DNA of 64,000 nucleotides, from positions 160,339-224,338 of the forward strand of contig CANMSH010000006.1 of assembly GCA_947500525.1 (NCBI GenBank), in the 5' to 3' direction. Both the position numbers and the translations under genes were made by a program. This document shows positions 36,148 through 44,610 of the stretch, in pieces; positions within the stretch are counted from its first letter, which is position 1, and each line of letters starts with the position of its first letter. The DNA is from an uncultured Flavobacteriaceae bacterium (GTDB taxonomy: Bacteria > Bacteroidota > Bacteroidia > Flavobacteriales > Flavobacteriaceae). Under the pieces are notes generated by a model. The model was not told where the DNA came from. It saw only the letters and a program-made list of their open reading frames with translations, and did no database searches.

Positions 36148-36169
36148 GGTTAATTGGGTTTTGTTGATT

Positions 36170-38161
36170 CTACTTTTTTGACACTAGTTGATGCACTAGC
36201 TTTTTTAATTTTTCCACATCTTTTTGAAGCTTGACAACTTTTGTATTATCTTTTTTCAATTGTTGGATTTCTTTTTCCTGCTGAATTGTGTACAAGGTCA
36301 ACTCTTCGATTTTTTGTAACAATTTCGCATTCATACTCCCCAGTTCAATACCACCGCTATTTGTTACCTCTATAGCACTTGGAATATGTTGTAAATGGCC
36401 TTTTTCTTGAATGAATTTTTCAACATTTGTTAAAGAAGGGAGCTCATATTCTTCATCGAATACAAAATCGGGCCAACCATTTACACCATAAGTCTGCACT
36501 TTTATTTCTTCAGTTATTACTTTACCTTTGATACCCATATCAAAACCTGCTGGAATTAAATTTGTATTTATACCCACTTTATTCGTAGCAAAATCACCAT
36601 AAATTAATGGAGTACTGGTATCTGAATTATCGATATATAATTTTTCTGCGCTGGTTTCATTGTAGCCGGCTCTATTTCCAATAAATACACTTTTCGAAGC
36701 ATCATTATTATAGCCGGCAAAATATCCTAGGCTCACGTTCAAACTTCCAGTACTGTTTTGCTTTCCCGCTTCATACCCCATAAAAACATTACCTACACCT
36801 GTTGTATTAAAATAACCCGAAGCTGCCCCAGAAAAAACATTATAATTTCCTGTTGATGTATTTCTACCTGATTGTGCTCCTAAAAAAGTATTTCTTTTCG
36901 CAATGGTATTAGAATGACCTGAAGATTTTCCAACAAATACATTGTCAAAACCTGTGGTATTGACATTTCCCGACCAATAACCGATAAATGTATTACTATC
37001 TGCTAAATTTTCTCTCCCTGCGTACGATCCTAAAAAAACGTTATACTTACCTACTTGATTTTTAAATCCAGCATAAAATCCTGAAAACACATTGTGGTTT
37101 CCAGAAATATTTTTAAATCCAGAGTACATTCCTAAAAAGGTATTCGATTGACCCGTGGTATTGTCAACACCAGCCTTATATCCTAGAAAGGTATTATAAT
37201 CTCCTGTTAAATTATTTTGTCCGGCAGTCGTTCCAATAAACGTGTTATTCTCTCCTTCTGTATTCTCATAACCTGCTTTAAAACCCATAAAAACATTGTA
37301 CCAACCCGTTGTACTTTTTTCTCCTGCCATAGCTCCTACAAAAGTACTCCCTGAGCGTGCGTCTTTATGACCTGCTTTGTTACCAATAAAAACATTATTA
37401 CCTCCAGCACTTTGTGAACCTGCACTTGTACCTATAAAAGTATTCGCTCCAGCGTTATTATCTCTACCTGCATTCGTACCTACATATACATTTCCGCTAC
37501 CCGTGGTATTCGCATGACCCGCTTTATATCCGGTAAAAACATTCGTTGTTCCAGAGCTGGTGTTTTCACCTGAAAGAGAACCATAAAATGTATTATAATT
37601 TGCGGTCGTATTCCGATAACCTGCTTTGTATCCTGTAAAAACATTATAAGCACCAGATGTGTTATATCTACCCGCCTGAGATCCTGAAAATGCATTGAAC
37701 GCTCCTGTAGTATTATATCTGCCAGAATGCCAACCTACAAAAGTATTATTCCCTGCGGTTGTATTTTCAAAGCCTGTTTCCCAACCTATAAATACGTTGT
37801 TTGATCCCGAAATATTTCTGGCTCCTGAATAAGTCCCTAAAAAAACGTTACGAATTCCCGAAGTATTACTACTTCCAGTTGAAACGCCCGCAAAAAGGTT
37901 TTGATAACCAGTTGTATTTTTATTTCCAGCATTATATCCTAAAAAAATATTTCTATGCCCAGTTGTATTATTTTCTCCTGAAAGGCTACCGAAAAATGTA
38001 TTATAATCTGCAGTGGTTACCTCTCCTGCTTTATATCCAAAAAAACTATTGTCATTTCCTTGGCTGCCAGAATCTGTACCAGAATTTGTAGTTGTTTGTG
38101 CCGTTGAGTAGGTTGAATGTAGCACAACAAATAGCGCTACTAGCTGGAGTAGTTTTTTCAT
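36170..38161 (-). CDS. 17-residue-repeat adhesin-like protein, subtype A, first gene of operon
   Basis: I chose ATG 38161 because MKKLLQLVALFVVLHSTYSTAQ is a clean signal peptide; an upstream start at 38224 would bury it. The protein has about 663 residues with some 28 repeats of 17 residues and an A-type C-terminal module (GINTNLIPAGFDMGIKGKVI, VQTYGVNGWPDFVF) closing in a long coiled coil (IQQLKKDNTKVVKLQKDVEKLKKLV). It is the first and largest of the four paralogues. It is divergent from the right-hand secretion cluster, whose first gene starts 196 bp away. Confidence 0.82.
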   Translation of the reverse strand: MKKLLQLVALFVVLHSTYSTAQTTTNSGTDSGSQGNDNSFFGYKAGEVTTADYNTFFGSLSGENNTTGHRNIFLGYNAGNKNTTGYQNLFAGVSTGSSNTSGIRNVFLGTYSGARNISGSNNVFIGWETGFENTTAGNNTFVGWHSGRYNTTGAFNAFSGSQAGRYNTSGAYNVFTGYKAGYRNTTANYNTFYGSLSGENTSSGTTNVFTGYKAGHANTTGSGNVYVGTNAGRDNNAGANTFIGTSAGSQSAGGNNVFIGNKAGHKDARSGSTFVGAMAGEKSTTGWYNVFMGFKAGYENTEGENNTFIGTTAGQNNLTGDYNTFLGYKAGVDNTTGQSNTFLGMYSGFKNISGNHNVFSGFYAGFKNQVGKYNVFLGSYAGRENLADSNTFIGYWSGNVNTTGFDNVFVGKSSGHSNTIAKRNTFLGAQSGRNTSTGNYNVFSGAASGYFNTTGVGNVFMGYEAGKQNSTGSLNVSLGYFAGYNNDASKSVFIGNRAGYNETSAEKLYIDNSDTSTPLIYGDFATNKVGINTNLIPAGFDMGIKGKVITEEIKVQTYGVNGWPDFVFDEEYELPSLTNVEKFIQEKGHLQHIPSAIEVTNSGGIELGSMNAKLLQKIEELTLYTIQQEKEIQQLKKDNTKVVKLQKDVEKLKKLVHQLVSKK

Positions 38162-38357
38162 AGCTTGACGGGGTTTTAATACTTCTAAATGGCTAATTAA
38201 AGAAGCGATGTTTATGTAAAACAATTGATTTCAAAACCTTTTGTAATTACTTTACTAAAGTTAACAAATAAATTTTTAAATATGTATATTTGATGAGATA
38301 ATCGCATTATTTTTTTTTAAAAATGTTGATTATCAATACTTTAAATATATTTAAATT
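38162..38357. promoter_or_regulatory. Divergent promoter region between adhesin operon and right-hand secretion cluster
   Basis: This AT-rich 196-bp spacer must hold both promoters. On the plus strand TATATTTG (38285-38292) fits the -7 TAnnTTTG pattern, 65 bp before the pseudopilin start, but I see no TTG at the matching -33 distance, so the call is weak. Confidence 0.35.
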
Positions 38358-38768
38358 TTGAAGAAAGTTTTTAATACTAAAATTTCGGCCTTTAACTTAC
38401 AAGAGCTATTAGTAGTCCTTGTTATTATTGGCATCTTATTATTACTTGCTTTACCAAGTTTAATACCTCTCATTTCTAAAACGAAAAGTCTAGAGGCTCA
38501 AACACAGCTAAAACATCTTTCAAATTTACAACGCACACATTTTTATATGTATTCTAAATATAGTGCTAATTTTGAAGAAATTGATTTTATTGCTCCCACC
38601 CCCGTGGCCCAAAACGGTACATCCAATTATTCGTATGCCATCGTAGCAGCCACCAATAATTCTTTTAAGGCAACGGCAACGGCAACGACCGATTTTGATG
38701 GCGACGGTGTTTTTAATGTTTGGGAAATTGATCAAAATCAAATACCAAAAGAGATTGTTAAAGATTAA
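38358..38768 (+). CDS. Major pseudopilin-like protein (GspG/PilA-like)
   Basis: The start is TTG at 38358. The N-terminus MKKVFNTKISAFNLQELLVVLVIIGILLLLALPSLIPL is a class III signal with Glu at +5 and a long hydrophobic helix; the -1 residue is Ala rather than Gly. The mature part is about 126 residues with a soluble domain ending in an Asp-rich DFDGDGVFNVWEID loop, reminiscent of the calcium loop of GspG. It is the first gene of the rightward cluster and should be the main pseudopilus subunit. Confidence 0.88.
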   Translation: MKKVFNTKISAFNLQELLVVLVIIGILLLLALPSLIPLISKTKSLEAQTQLKHLSNLQRTHFYMYSKYSANFEEIDFIAPTPVAQNGTSNYSYAIVAATNNSFKATATATTDFDGDGVFNVWEIDQNQIPKEIVKD

Positions 38769-38797
38769 TTTCTTGACATATTTCGGTAACAATAGAT

Positions 38798-39280
38798 ATG
38801 CTTATTTTTATTAAGATAATGGTCTTGGCAATTCTTATTGGGATTGCGTATCAAGATTTCAAAGAAAGACATGTATTTTTATGGGTACTTATTGCTGTCA
38901 TTTTATTATTCGCTGGTTTACATCTTAACAAGACCTCTTTTCAGCAGTACTTATGGCACAGTATCACCAATTTAGTTATCATCTTTGGCATTATATTGAC
39001 TCTCTTCTTATACAGTAAATTTAAATTAAAACAATCACTACATCGAACATTTGGTCTTGGGGATATCTTGTTCTTTATTGCAATAGCGTTGGGGTTTCCA
39101 ACAATTTCGTTCATAGTGCTTTTTTCCTTTTCTTTATTCTTTTCATTAATTGTCTATTTACTCTTAAAATCGAGGTTCAATCATAAGACTGTGCCTCTAG
39201 CAGGATTGCAGGCATTGTTCTTTAGTCTGATTTTTTTACTACATTGGACATCCGATTTTATAAATATATACCTCTATTAG
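38798..39280 (+). CDS. Prepilin peptidase (A24 family, GspO/PilD-like, short form)
   Basis: This 160-residue polytopic protein has the two catalytic aspartates of A24 peptidases: Asp in AYQDFKERH (~20) and Asp in FGLGDILFF (~88, GxGD motif). It lacks the N-terminal methylase/zinc-binding region of full-length PilD, as do many short family members. It would cleave the leaders of the pseudopilins encoded here and at 14386-15175. Its 3' end overlaps the GspE start by 37 bp. Confidence 0.88.
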   Translation: MLIFIKIMVLAILIGIAYQDFKERHVFLWVLIAVILLFAGLHLNKTSFQQYLWHSITNLVIIFGIILTLFLYSKFKLKQSLHRTFGLGDILFFIAIALGFPTISFIVLFSFSLFFSLIVYLLLKSRFNHKTVPLAGLQALFFSLIFLLHWTSDFINIYLY

Positions 39281-40689
39281 CTATCAAAGAAAATTTCGAC
39301 ATACCTACTAACTTGCAACAACTCATCAGTGCTGATCAAGCTTATCACTATCATATTGTGCCATTTGAACAGAAAAATGGCACCTTGTTTTTCAAGACCG
39401 ACAACAGCAACGCCACCTTACAACAAGAGTTGCAAATAATTTTAGGAACGAATGTTCAACTTATTGAAGATACTTCTGAAAATATTGAAAAATACTTAAG
39501 TTCAAATTATCGTAAAACACAGCAAAAAACATCAAGTCAGCTCAGCTATAGTGATGATTTTTTACTTACCATTATTCACGAGGCAAAAAATGTGGGGAGT
39601 AGTGATATCCATTTTGAAGTGTTTGAAGAAATACGAAAAGTACGGTTTAGAATAGATGGTAAATTATTAGAACGTTATTTAATTTCTAAAGCTGAATATC
39701 CTAAAATTATCAATCAACTTAAAATAAAAGCAGGTTTAGATATCGCCGAAAAACGACTGCCTCAGGATGGTAGAATTAATATAAAAACTGCCTTAGAAGA
39801 ATTCGATATACGTGTATCTTCATTACCAACGTTGCACGGTGAAAAAATTGTGCTTCGATTACTATCTAAAGACACCACCAATATACATTTAGAGTCTCTT
39901 GGTTTTACCGAACAAGAGCTTAAAAGATATACCCAAAGTGTAAAAGGCCAAAACGGAATTATATTAATTTCAGGGCCTACTGGATCTGGTAAAACAACAA
40001 CTTTATATGCAACTTTAAAGATGTTGAACACAAATGACACCAATATTTTGACCATCGAAGATCCTATTGAATACACACTTGAAGGTATTAATCAAGTGCA
40101 ACTCAAGGAAAATATTGGACTTGATTTTGCCAAATCTTTGCGCACATTTTTACGACAAGATCCAGATATAATTATGGTTGGCGAAATACGTGATGTGGAT
40201 ACTGCTAATATGGCTATTCGAGCCTCTTTGACCGGCCATTTAGTGCTTTCTACAATTCACACCAACTCAGCCTGGGCCACTATTTCGAGGTTGATTGATA
40301 TGGGGGTGCCTCCTTTTTTAATCGCAAGTACGCTAAAAGTAAGTGTAGCGCAACGTTTAGTACGTAAATTATGTATTCATTGTAAAATTGCTGAAAAAAT
40401 TTCATTAGATTTATTCCCTGAGGGCTTTGATATTCCTAAGGAACTAGAAAATCATTATAAGGCAATTGGTTGTTCAAAATGTTATCATACTGGATACCAA
40501 GGTCGAAAAGCGATCTATGAAATTATTCCGATAACGACAGAACTGACGAGTTTTATAAAAAGTAACGCTTTAGAAATTGACGATTACCTGAGTGATAAAA
40601 ATATTAAGACGCTCAAAGTAAATGCCCTCAATCTAGTTGCAAAAGGTGAAACTTCGATCGAAGAAATATATGCCCTTTTAATTGACTGA
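39244..40689 (+). CDS. Secretion ATPase GspE/PilB-like
   Basis: The protein has 481 residues, starting at TTG within the end of the peptidase gene. It has an N-terminal GspE-N-like region, then the ATPase core: SSDIHFEVFEE (Asp box start), Walker A GPTGSGKTTT (~243-252), the Asp box TIEDPIEY, Walker B MVGEIRD, and the His box TGHLVLSTIHTNSA. The C-terminal zinc motif CIHC...CSKC (four Cys) is present, as in type II and type IV pilus ATPases. The cytosolic hexamer powers pseudopilus assembly. The platform partner is encoded 25 kb away at 13253. Confidence 0.95.
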   Translation: MDIRFYKYIPLLAIKENFDIPTNLQQLISADQAYHYHIVPFEQKNGTLFFKTDNSNATLQQELQIILGTNVQLIEDTSENIEKYLSSNYRKTQQKTSSQLSYSDDFLLTIIHEAKNVGSSDIHFEVFEEIRKVRFRIDGKLLERYLISKAEYPKIINQLKIKAGLDIAEKRLPQDGRINIKTALEEFDIRVSSLPTLHGEKIVLRLLSKDTTNIHLESLGFTEQELKRYTQSVKGQNGIILISGPTGSGKTTTLYATLKMLNTNDTNILTIEDPIEYTLEGINQVQLKENIGLDFAKSLRTFLRQDPDIIMVGEIRDVDTANMAIRASLTGHLVLSTIHTNSAWATISRLIDMGVPPFLIASTLKVSVAQRLVRKLCIHCKIAEKISLDLFPEGFDIPKELENHYKAIGCSKCYHTGYQGRKAIYEIIPITTELTSFIKSNALEIDDYLSDKNIKTLKVNALNLVAKGETSIEEIYALLID

Positions 40690-40701
40690 TAAATTAGTTG
40701 T

Positions 40702-42843
40702 ATGAAATTGAAAAATTACGCCATATTATTATTTTGTATTTTAATGTTTTGCACCTTAGAAGGCTGGTCACAATCAAATCGCGTACAACAGTTAAAAACA
40801 CAATTAGAAAGTTTGGTCGTTGATGCACCAGGTTTGACAGAAAAAACTAATTTCAATACAAGTAATGTTACTTTATCAAGTTTTTTACAAGCTGTAGCCA
40901 ATGCGCATAAAGTAAATATGAGTATTGACCCTAGTTTAGATCAATTCTCTATTAATAATAATTTTTCGGGTGCTACGGTTCTAGATATTTTAGTTTTTGT
41001 TTGTAAAGAATATAATCTAACCATCGATTTTACGGGGAACATTTTATCAATTCGCAAATACGAAAAACCTATTGTTGCTAAAAAACAACGGCAAATCCCT
41101 ATTACTTATGTGAATGACTTATTAAGTATTGATTTGCAGCGTGATACTCTATATGCCGCATTCAAACAAATCATTGATAAAACGGGTAAAAATTTGGTAT
41201 TTGCTCCTGGTATGGAACAGATACAACTAACAGGTTATATTCAAAATATGCCTTTTGATTCTGCCTTAGATAAAATAGCTTTTACAAATAATATGCTCGT
41301 TACTAAAACGAGAGATAATTATTATTTATTTGAAAGAAATGATGCCTTTGAAATTACCAGTAACGAACAAAAACTAACTAATAATTCAAAGCAGTCTCAA
41401 CGTCGCCCACAAAGAAAACGTAGGTCCAATTTCTTTTTCGAAAAAACGAAATCTATTCCGCAAACTCTGAATGTAGATTTCGAAAATACACCTATCTCTA
41501 ATATTATTAATGATATAGGTCATGAACTTAAAATCAACATGTTCACTGCCTCTCCGTTAACCGAAGCAGGTAATGCCACAGCAAAAGCAGATAATATTTC
41601 TTTTGATTTGTTACTAAACAAAATTTTAGAAAATACTGACTTCACTTATAAAAAACAAGACTCGATTTATTACTTCGGTAAAAAAGATCAGATTTCTTTA
41701 CGTGATGCGGTGGTAATACCACTTATGCATCGCTCTATTGAAGTTATGAATACAAGTGGTAGTTCTGGTAGAAGAGCTGGTAGAACTTCTTCTGTTGGGA
41801 GCGGTTTTAATAACTTTAATAACGGTGGTTTTAATAATAATCGTTCAACAAATAGAAACTTTAATACTACGAATAACGGTATTAATCAAAATACGAATAG
41901 ACAAAGTGTAAATACCAATAGAGGATCCAGCTATTCTCAAACAAGTAGTACAACAGAGTCTTTAATTAATACGATTCCAAAAGATATCACGCAGGATTTA
42001 GAAATAAAAATTGATGTAGAATTGAATAGTTTTATTGTAAGCGGACCTAATCAGAACATTGAACGATTTAAAAATTTCATTCATTATATTGACAAACCTG
42101 TACCTGTCATATTGATTGAAGTGATGCTGTTAGAAATTAATAAATCGGCCACAGTAGAAACTGGAGTAGAATGGGGAATTGGTGAAAGTCCTACGACAAC
42201 CCAGGGTGGTATTTACCCTAATACAGACATTACACTTGGGGCGAACAGTGTAAATAGAATTATTGGTAATTTTAACGGTTTCGGATCATGGAATTTGGGC
42301 AAAGTTGTTCCTAACTTTTTTGCAAAAATTAAAGCCATGGAAACCAATGGGGATGTAAAAATACGATCTGCACCTAGACTATCTGCATTAAATGGGCATC
42401 GTGCTAATTTATCGATTGGAGAAACCACTTATTATGCGGTCACGCAACGGGATATTATTGGAAGTCAAAATCCGCAAACGTCTACAATTACAAATTACCA
42501 ACCTATTGATGCCGAGTTTGCCATCAATATCAAACCTTTGGTTTCTGGTGATGGACAAATTACCTTAGATATAAATGTCATTCAATCTACGTTTAATGGC
42601 AATCAAATTGCTGATGATGCACCTCCAGGTGTGAATTCTCGAGAATTTAATTCTATTATAAGAGTAAAAGACCAAGACTTAGTTATTTTAGGTGGTCTTG
42701 AAGAAAAAATCAAAAATGATTCAGGCTCTGGGGTGCCATTTTTAGCGAGAGTACCAATCATTAAATGGTTTTTTAGTAAAAAGAAACGTGAAGACACGAA
42801 AAAGAAACTCACGGTATTGATTAAGCCAACTATAATTAAATAA
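40702..42843 (+). CDS. Secretin GspD/PilQ-like outer-membrane channel
   Basis: The protein has 713 residues with a signal peptide (to about WSQ, residue 24). There are several N-type periplasmic domains (~25-330, including STN-like VLDILVFVCKEYNL), then an unusual Asn/Ser/Arg-rich stretch (~350-415; NNFNNGGFNNNRSTN). The secretin core follows: VPVILIEVMLLEINKSATVETGVEWGI, IRSAPRLSALNGHRA, VKDQDLVILGGLEEK and VPFLARVPIIKWFF with a final VLIKPTI strand. It forms the outer-membrane gate of the type II-like system. Its stop overlaps the next gene by one base. Confidence 0.93.
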   Translation: MKLKNYAILLFCILMFCTLEGWSQSNRVQQLKTQLESLVVDAPGLTEKTNFNTSNVTLSSFLQAVANAHKVNMSIDPSLDQFSINNNFSGATVLDILVFVCKEYNLTIDFTGNILSIRKYEKPIVAKKQRQIPITYVNDLLSIDLQRDTLYAAFKQIIDKTGKNLVFAPGMEQIQLTGYIQNMPFDSALDKIAFTNNMLVTKTRDNYYLFERNDAFEITSNEQKLTNNSKQSQRRPQRKRRSNFFFEKTKSIPQTLNVDFENTPISNIINDIGHELKINMFTASPLTEAGNATAKADNISFDLLLNKILENTDFTYKKQDSIYYFGKKDQISLRDAVVIPLMHRSIEVMNTSGSSGRRAGRTSSVGSGFNNFNNGGFNNNRSTNRNFNTTNNGINQNTNRQSVNTNRGSSYSQTSSTTESLINTIPKDITQDLEIKIDVELNSFIVSGPNQNIERFKNFIHYIDKPVPVILIEVMLLEINKSATVETGVEWGIGESPTTTQGGIYPNTDITLGANSVNRIIGNFNGFGSWNLGKVVPNFFAKIKAMETNGDVKIRSAPRLSALNGHRANLSIGETTYYAVTQRDIIGSQNPQTSTITNYQPIDAEFAINIKPLVSGDGQITLDINVIQSTFNGNQIADDAPPGVNSREFNSIIRVKDQDLVILGGLEEKIKNDSGSGVPFLARVPIIKWFFSKKKREDTKKKLTVLIKPTIIK

Positions 42844-44036
42844 TGTTACAAAAGTTATTGAATCTTAGTATTTATGGCAAGCACTTTTGTGGAGTAGAAC
42901 ATATTTCTAAAAATGGCGTCGAAGTTATTCACGGACTCCTTCTTCAACAACAAAAAAATGAATTATCTATCGTAAGTGAGTTCAAAACTAACGACGTTTC
43001 TGATCTAAAAAATTCTATTAAGGAAAAACAACACATTTTTGTAACGATTAATAATGATAACGTTCTTTTTAAGACCTTACAAGGAGAATATGACGCTCAA
43101 AAGGCATTGCCCATAGCATTTCCAAATTTAAAAATTGAAGATTTCTATTACGAACTCTATGCAGCAAACGATGTTACGTATATCGCTATTTGTAGAAAAG
43201 ACACTGTAAAAAACATATTACATCAATATGACTCGCTTCCGTATAGCGTTGTTGGTTTTTCGTTAGGAAACTTAGGTATTGTCCAGTTGAACGGCTTTAC
43301 TAAAGAAGCAACTATTCAAACTTCTAACGGTAGAATTACGTTTGCAGATACAGTGGTTTCTGGGATCAATATTTCTAATATTGAAACTAGCTCTTTTACA
43401 GTTAATGATTTAAAATTATCAAATTTTAGCATGCTGAGCTTAGCCGGAATTTTGAAATCATATCTAAATCAATCGCTAACAACTACTAACTTTTCAGATC
43501 TAACTAACCAATTCAAAAATAATTTTAAACATACACGTATTTTTGACTTAGGTCTCAAATTTGGTTTAGGCCTTATTTTTATTTCTTTGCTAACCAGCTT
43601 TCTATTTTTTTCACATTACAGTTCAAATATAAAGGAAGAATCAAGTGCTTTAACTGTAAATAAATCTCAAAAAAACACATTATTAAAATTGTCTGAAGAA
43701 GTCGCTAAAAAAGAGAAATTGCTCAATGATTTTTCATTAGTTTCTTCGAGATCTTCTTGGCACATCGATCAATTAGGTCAAATAGTTCCAACTTCAGTTT
43801 TACTGACTGAATTACAATGGCAACCCTTAACAAAAACGGTAAAAGAAGATACTCAAATTGAAACGCGAAAACAAATCATTCTTATAAAAGGAACCTCAAA
43901 CAATTCTCAAGACTTTTCAGATTGGATGAATATATTAGAGAAAAAAGAATGGATTGACAATATATCAATCAATTCATACGGTACCGACAAACAGAATATG
44001 CCCGCTTTCGAATTAAAAATAGAGTTTAAACAATGA
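42843..44036 (+). CDS. GspL-like (PilM-PilN fusion-like) inner-membrane assembly protein
   Basis: This 397-residue protein has an actin-like/PilM-like cytosolic part (KHFCGVEHISKNGVEVIHGLLLQ..., ~1-230), one membrane helix (FGLGLIFISLLTSFLFF, ~240-258), a coiled coil, and a small periplasmic ferredoxin-like domain (QIVPTSVLLTELQWQPL...IILIKGTSNNSQDFSDWMNILEKKEWIDNISI). This is the GspL layout, or PilM fused to PilN. Position after the secretin and before a GspM-like gene supports it. Confidence 0.8.
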   Translation: MLQKLLNLSIYGKHFCGVEHISKNGVEVIHGLLLQQQKNELSIVSEFKTNDVSDLKNSIKEKQHIFVTINNDNVLFKTLQGEYDAQKALPIAFPNLKIEDFYYELYAANDVTYIAICRKDTVKNILHQYDSLPYSVVGFSLGNLGIVQLNGFTKEATIQTSNGRITFADTVVSGINISNIETSSFTVNDLKLSNFSMLSLAGILKSYLNQSLTTTNFSDLTNQFKNNFKHTRIFDLGLKFGLGLIFISLLTSFLFFSHYSSNIKEESSALTVNKSQKNTLLKLSEEVAKKEKLLNDFSLVSSRSSWHIDQLGQIVPTSVLLTELQWQPLTKTVKEDTQIETRKQIILIKGTSNNSQDFSDWMNILEKKEWIDNISINSYGTDKQNMPAFELKIEFKQ

Positions 44037-44554
44037 CATTAGTGCAACGAAATATAATGTTAGGAATAGGCTTTTTGGCCTTATTATGGTTGTCCTACGA
44101 ATTTTCGTTTTCTAAAACTATTCAGGTGAAAAAAAACTATTCTGAATTAAAAAAGGAATCTGAAATATTTTCGAATATATCTCAAAAACTACTTACCCTA
44201 AAACAACAAGACAAGTACTATGATTCTATTTTAACATCTAAGAAGATTTCTTTTGAAACATCTTTCCAAAACAATTTACTATCTACCATAAACTCCTTTG
44301 CTGACAGCTCAAATATTACAGTTATTTCTTTCGATCAACCACATCTTTTTGATCTTGACAATACAATAACTTCAACCTATTCATTTAGTGTAAAAGGTAG
44401 TTTTGAAAAAATTACGCGTCTTTTATTCAAGCTCGAGCAAGAATACAAATTAGGAAAAATTGTGTCTGTAAACTATAGCAAAAAGAAAAATTATCGACGT
44501 AATTCAGTGTATTTAGAATGTCGTATATTGCTGCAGCAAATTACTCAAAAATAA
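44033..44554 (+). CDS. GspM/PilO-like inner-membrane assembly protein
   Basis: This 173-residue protein has one N-terminal membrane helix (IMLGIGFLALLWLSYEFSF), a coiled coil (YSELKKESEIFSNISQKLLTLKQQ) and a small alpha/beta domain (SSNITVISFDQPHLF...YSFSVKGSFEKITRLLFKLEQEYKLGKIVSVNYSKKK), the PilO/GspM fold pattern. The start overlaps the preceding stop by 4 bp. It closes the rightward secretion cluster and is convergent with the fucosidase gene. Confidence 0.8.
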   Translation: MTLVQRNIMLGIGFLALLWLSYEFSFSKTIQVKKNYSELKKESEIFSNISQKLLTLKQQDKYYDSILTSKKISFETSFQNNLLSTINSFADSSNITVISFDQPHLFDLDNTITSTYSFSVKGSFEKITRLLFKLEQEYKLGKIVSVNYSKKKNYRRNSVYLECRILLQQITQK

Positions 44555-44610
44555 TGCTGCAAATCTTGATTTTTTGAGACTAGATTCCTTCAAAATTTCC
44601 TTTTTTACTC

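Noticed and set aside
30896..38161. Long arrays of short DNA repeats that could look like CRISPR or minisatellites
   Set aside because: The ~51-bp period is fully in frame and translates to a regular 17-residue protein motif in four open genes; there are no conserved identical repeats with unique spacers.
30896..38161. Assignment of the repeat proteins as YadA-type trimeric autotransporters
   Set aside because: There is no YadA-type membrane anchor; the C-terminus is a soluble module plus coiled coil, and the repeat length is 17 rather than about 14.
44555..44610. Terminator between the convergent GspM-like and fucosidase genes
   Set aside because: I found no stable stem with a T-run in the 56-bp spacer.
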